Shown here one piece after another: positions 6,301-8,110 of a stretch of DNA of 8,110 nucleotides (position 1 is its first letter; the number at the start of each line of letters is the position of its first letter). The notes below the pieces were generated by a model. That model had not been told where the DNA came from. It saw only the letters and a program-made list of their open reading frames with translations, and searched no databases. The DNA is from an uncultured Peptococcaceae bacterium (GTDB lineage Bacteria > Bacillota > Dehalobacteriia > UBA7702), in assembly GCA_937919295.1 (NCBI GenBank), contig CALFRX010000337.1:1-8110 (forward strand), written 5' to 3'. The position numbers were made by a program, and so were the translations under genes.

Positions 6301-7593
6301 TTAAAGACCAATGCGTCCAAAAACATAATCGATATTTTTCAAATGGTAATCATAGTCAAACAATTCGTCAATTTCCTCTTTGGTGAGGAAACGGGCGATG
6401 TCTTTATCTTCCGAAACAAGGTATTCAAAATCAGTTTTGGTCTGCCAGGCATAAAGGGCGTTGCGCTGCACCCATTCATAGGCTTTTTCCCGGCTCATAC
6501 CTTTGTCGATGAGCTTCAACATCACCCTTTGGGAGAAAACGAGGCCCAACGTCTTTTCAAGGTTGGCCTTCATGTTATCTTTGTGTACCTCCAAATTGGC
6601 GAAAATCTGAATCATCAGGTGCAGCATGTAATCGAGCAAAAGACAGGAATCGGGAATGATGATGCGTTCCACCGAGGAATGGGTAATATCCCTTTCATGC
6701 CAAAGGGCCACGTTTTCCAAAGCGGCCTGGGCGTTGCCGCGGAGCACCCGGGAAAGACCGGCGACGCGCTCGGCGGTGATGGGATTTTTCTTATGAGGCA
6801 TCGCCGAAGAACCCTTCTGACCTTTGGCGAAGGATTCTTCTACTTCAAGAATATCCGTGCGCTGGAGGTTTCTGATTTCCGTGGCCATCCTTTCCAGGCT
6901 CGCGCCAACCACGGCCAGGGCGCACATGAAGGCGGCGTGACGGTCGCGCTGTATGATCTGGGTGGATACGGGTTCCGGCTTTAAGCCCAAACGGCTGCAA
7001 ACCATTTCTTCCACTCTGGGGTCGATATTCGCGAAAGTGCCGACAGCGCCGGAGATCATCCCCACGGAAATGGTTTCCTTCACCTGTTCCATGCGTTTGA
7101 TGTCCCGATCCATTTCCACAACGAAAAGCGCCATCTTCAAACCGAAGGTTACCGGCTCCGCGTGAATGCCGTGGGTTCTCCCGGTCATGATGGTATATTT
7201 ATGTTTTTTCGCCAGGGCGGCCAGTACCTCGCGAAACTCCCTCATTTTGGTCAGCAGTAAATCCGTGCTTTCCTTCATCTGTAAACCGAGGGCGGTATCA
7301 AGGACATCCGAGGAGGTCATCCCCATATGGATGTATTTGGAGTCCTCGCCGACGTTTTCGCCGATTGCCGTTAAAAAGGCAATGACGTCATGTTTTACCA
7401 CATCTTCGATTTCTGTGATGCGATCCGCGTTAAAACACGCTTTCTCGCGAATGTTCTTCGCGGCTTCCTCGGGAATATAACCCAGTTCGGCCATGGCTTC
7501 GGAAGCGCAGATCTCCACTTCCATCATTTGACGAAAGCGGTTTTCCTGTTCCCAGATGGCCTGCATCTGCGGCAGACTGTAACGACCAATCAT
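6301..7593 (-). CDS. purB: Adenylosuccinate lyase PurB
   Basis: PurB eliminates fumarate twice in purine synthesis: from SAICAR to AICAR, and from adenylosuccinate to AMP. At 430 residues it has the length of the Bacillota-type enzyme. Visible motifs are VKHDVIAFL (66-74), GMTSSDVLDTAL (91-102), TGRTHGIHAEP (137-147) with the conserved His141, and the fumarase/aspartase superfamily signature GSSAMPHKKNP (261-271), whose flexible loop holds the catalytic serine. LWHERDITHSSVER (297-310) is also typical. The start MIGRYSLPQM is the standard PurB opening, with AAGGAG 9-10 nt upstream overlapping the purE stop codon (TAAGGAG). purE and purB are 12 nt apart and probably translationally coupled. 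All catalytic motifs are intact. Confidence 0.97.
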   Translation of the reverse strand: MIGRYSLPQMQAIWEQENRFRQMMEVEICASEAMAELGYIPEEAAKNIREKACFNADRITEIEDVVKHDVIAFLTAIGENVGEDSKYIHMGMTSSDVLDTALGLQMKESTDLLLTKMREFREVLAALAKKHKYTIMTGRTHGIHAEPVTFGLKMALFVVEMDRDIKRMEQVKETISVGMISGAVGTFANIDPRVEEMVCSRLGLKPEPVSTQIIQRDRHAAFMCALAVVGASLERMATEIRNLQRTDILEVEESFAKGQKGSSAMPHKKNPITAERVAGLSRVLRGNAQAALENVALWHERDITHSSVERIIIPDSCLLLDYMLHLMIQIFANLEVHKDNMKANLEKTLGLVFSQRVMLKLIDKGMSREKAYEWVQRNALYAWQTKTDFEYLVSEDKDIARFLTKEEIDELFDYDYHLKNIDYVFGRIGL

Positions 7594-7605
7594 ACTCTGT
7601 TCTCC

Positions 7606-8088
7606 TTACTTATTCTTCTCTAATAAATATTCTTGCACCGTCATGGACTGGAGCTTTTCATCTTTTTTGATCACGCCGTCGGCCATGCTTTTTCTGTATT
7701 CCTTCAGGGTTGTCCGCAGGGTTTCATCTTTCAGCGATAAAATTTGGGCGGCCAGGATCCCCGCGTTTTTGGCTCCGCCGATGGCAACGGTGGCTACGGG
7801 AATTCCCGGAGGCATCTGCACCGTGGAGAGCAAAGAATCCATACCGCCCATGACCATAGTAGCAATCGGCACGCCGATGACGGGAAGCGTGGTCGCCGAG
7901 GCGACAACTCCCCCGAGGTGGGCTGCGCCTCCCGCCGCGGCAATAAAGACTTCGGCGCCGTTTGCTTCTCCCTTTGCGACAATTTCATGGGTTTTTTCCG
8001 GCGTTCTGTGAGCCGAAGACACATGGATTTCGTAAGGGATTTTGAACTCGTCTAAAATATTCGCAGCAGCTTCCATCTGCGGCAGATG
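7606..8088 (-). CDS. purE: N5-carboxyaminoimidazole ribonucleotide mutase PurE (class I), 5' end missing
   Basis: PurE interconverts N5-CAIR and CAIR. The visible part is about 161 residues and ends EYLLEKNK-TAA. It lacks roughly the first dozen residues, including most of the GSxSD loop. Readable motifs, counted from the Met at 8076, are VSSAHRTPEKT (19-29, the SAHRTP form typical of class I), AAAGGAAHLGGVVAS (46-60), LPVIGVPI (64-71) and MDSLLSTVQMPPGIPVATVAIGGAKNAGILAA (79-110). The frame reads upstream of 8076 through SHLPQM, which corresponds to SDxxxM of PurE, so 8076 is not the true start. Beyond about 8088 the sequence is Illumina adapter. His at codon 8088-8086 replaces the family Asp through one base that also mismatches the adapter, so it is probably an error. 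A class I enzyme normally needs PurK, and no purK is in this window. Confidence 0.93.
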   Translation of the reverse strand, partial: HLPQMEAAANILDEFKIPYEIHVSSAHRTPEKTHEIVAKGEANGAEVFIAAAGGAAHLGGVVASATTLPVIGVPIATMVMGGMDSLLSTVQMPPGIPVATVAIGGAKNAGILAAQILSLKDETLRTTLKEYRKSMADGVIKKDEKLQSMTVQEYLLEKNK

Positions 8089-8110
8089 GGAAGAGCGTCG
8101 GGTAGGGAAA
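8084..8110 (-). other. Illumina TruSeq read-1 adapter sequence (contamination)
   Basis: Read on the minus strand from 8110, 25 of 27 bases match the 3' end of the standard Illumina read-1 adapter, including the uninterrupted run CGACGCTCTTCC (8100-8089). The mismatches are at 8101 (C for A) and 8088 (C for G). The final ATCT (8087-8084) also fits the purE reading frame, so the junction lies within a short overlap. This is library sequence, not organism DNA. Confidence 0.95.

Noticed and set aside
6343..6984. 213-codon open frame on the plus strand
   Set aside because: It is fully antisense to purB, whose protein is unambiguous. The peptide shows no recognisable domain and has no Shine-Dalgarno-led start.
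1..8110. An undescribed defence, mobile or RNA system
   Set aside because: All space except the 167-nt gap and the artefactual ends is filled by well-known purine, helicase and ligase genes; no repeats arrays, recombinases, toxins or unknown proteins are present.

Overview
The window is almost entirely coding and every supported gene lies on the minus strand. Read in the direction of transcription (from 8110 down to 1) the order is purE (5' end missing), purB, purC, a 167-nt untranslated gap, purM (reading frame broken), purN, purD, pcrA, ligA (3' part missing). Apart from the purC-purM gap, the junctions are short or overlapping (about 1 to 25 nt, with a 4-nt ATGA overlap at purM/purN), and Shine-Dalgarno sequences sit in or just after the preceding stop. 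This is what a single polycistronic operon looks like. No tRNA, rRNA, CRISPR array, insertion sequence, promoter or Rho-independent terminator is visible. The operon promoter would lie beyond position 8110.

Organism: strong AAGGAG-type Shine-Dalgarno sites, Bacillota-like versions of all proteins, a PcrA with the C-terminal KFGEGxI module, and the pcrA-ligA pair found in Bacillota point to a Bacillota bacterium of intermediate GC. A Negativicutes or clostridial-type lineage is my guess from gene order and feel only; the sequence does not prove it.

How the genes work together: PurD, PurN and PurM act in the early half of de novo IMP synthesis. PurE, PurC and PurB act in the AIR to AICAR half, and PurB also acts in AMP formation. 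PurF, PurSQL, PurK and PurH are not encoded here. purF and purH are missing from the places where they commonly sit in related operons (purC-purF-purM and purN-purH-purD). PcrA (DNA helicase) and LigA (NAD-dependent ligase) form a DNA repair/replication tail on the operon.

The unusual signals are mostly about data integrity rather than new biology. The right edge (8084-8110) carries, on the minus strand, a 25-of-27 match to the Illumina TruSeq read-1 adapter, spliced onto the purE coding sequence. The left edge (1-88) is a perfect 30-bp inverted repeat with a 28-nt loop that turns ligA back on itself just after its catalytic KxDG motif, as expected of a fold-back chimera at a contig end. purM contains a 16-codon stretch that no longer reads as PurM and ends with an in-frame TAG, while the frame and PurM homology resume immediately afterwards. 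I see no undescribed biological system here; I see a normal purine operon with artefactual ends and one locus (purM) worth re-checking.
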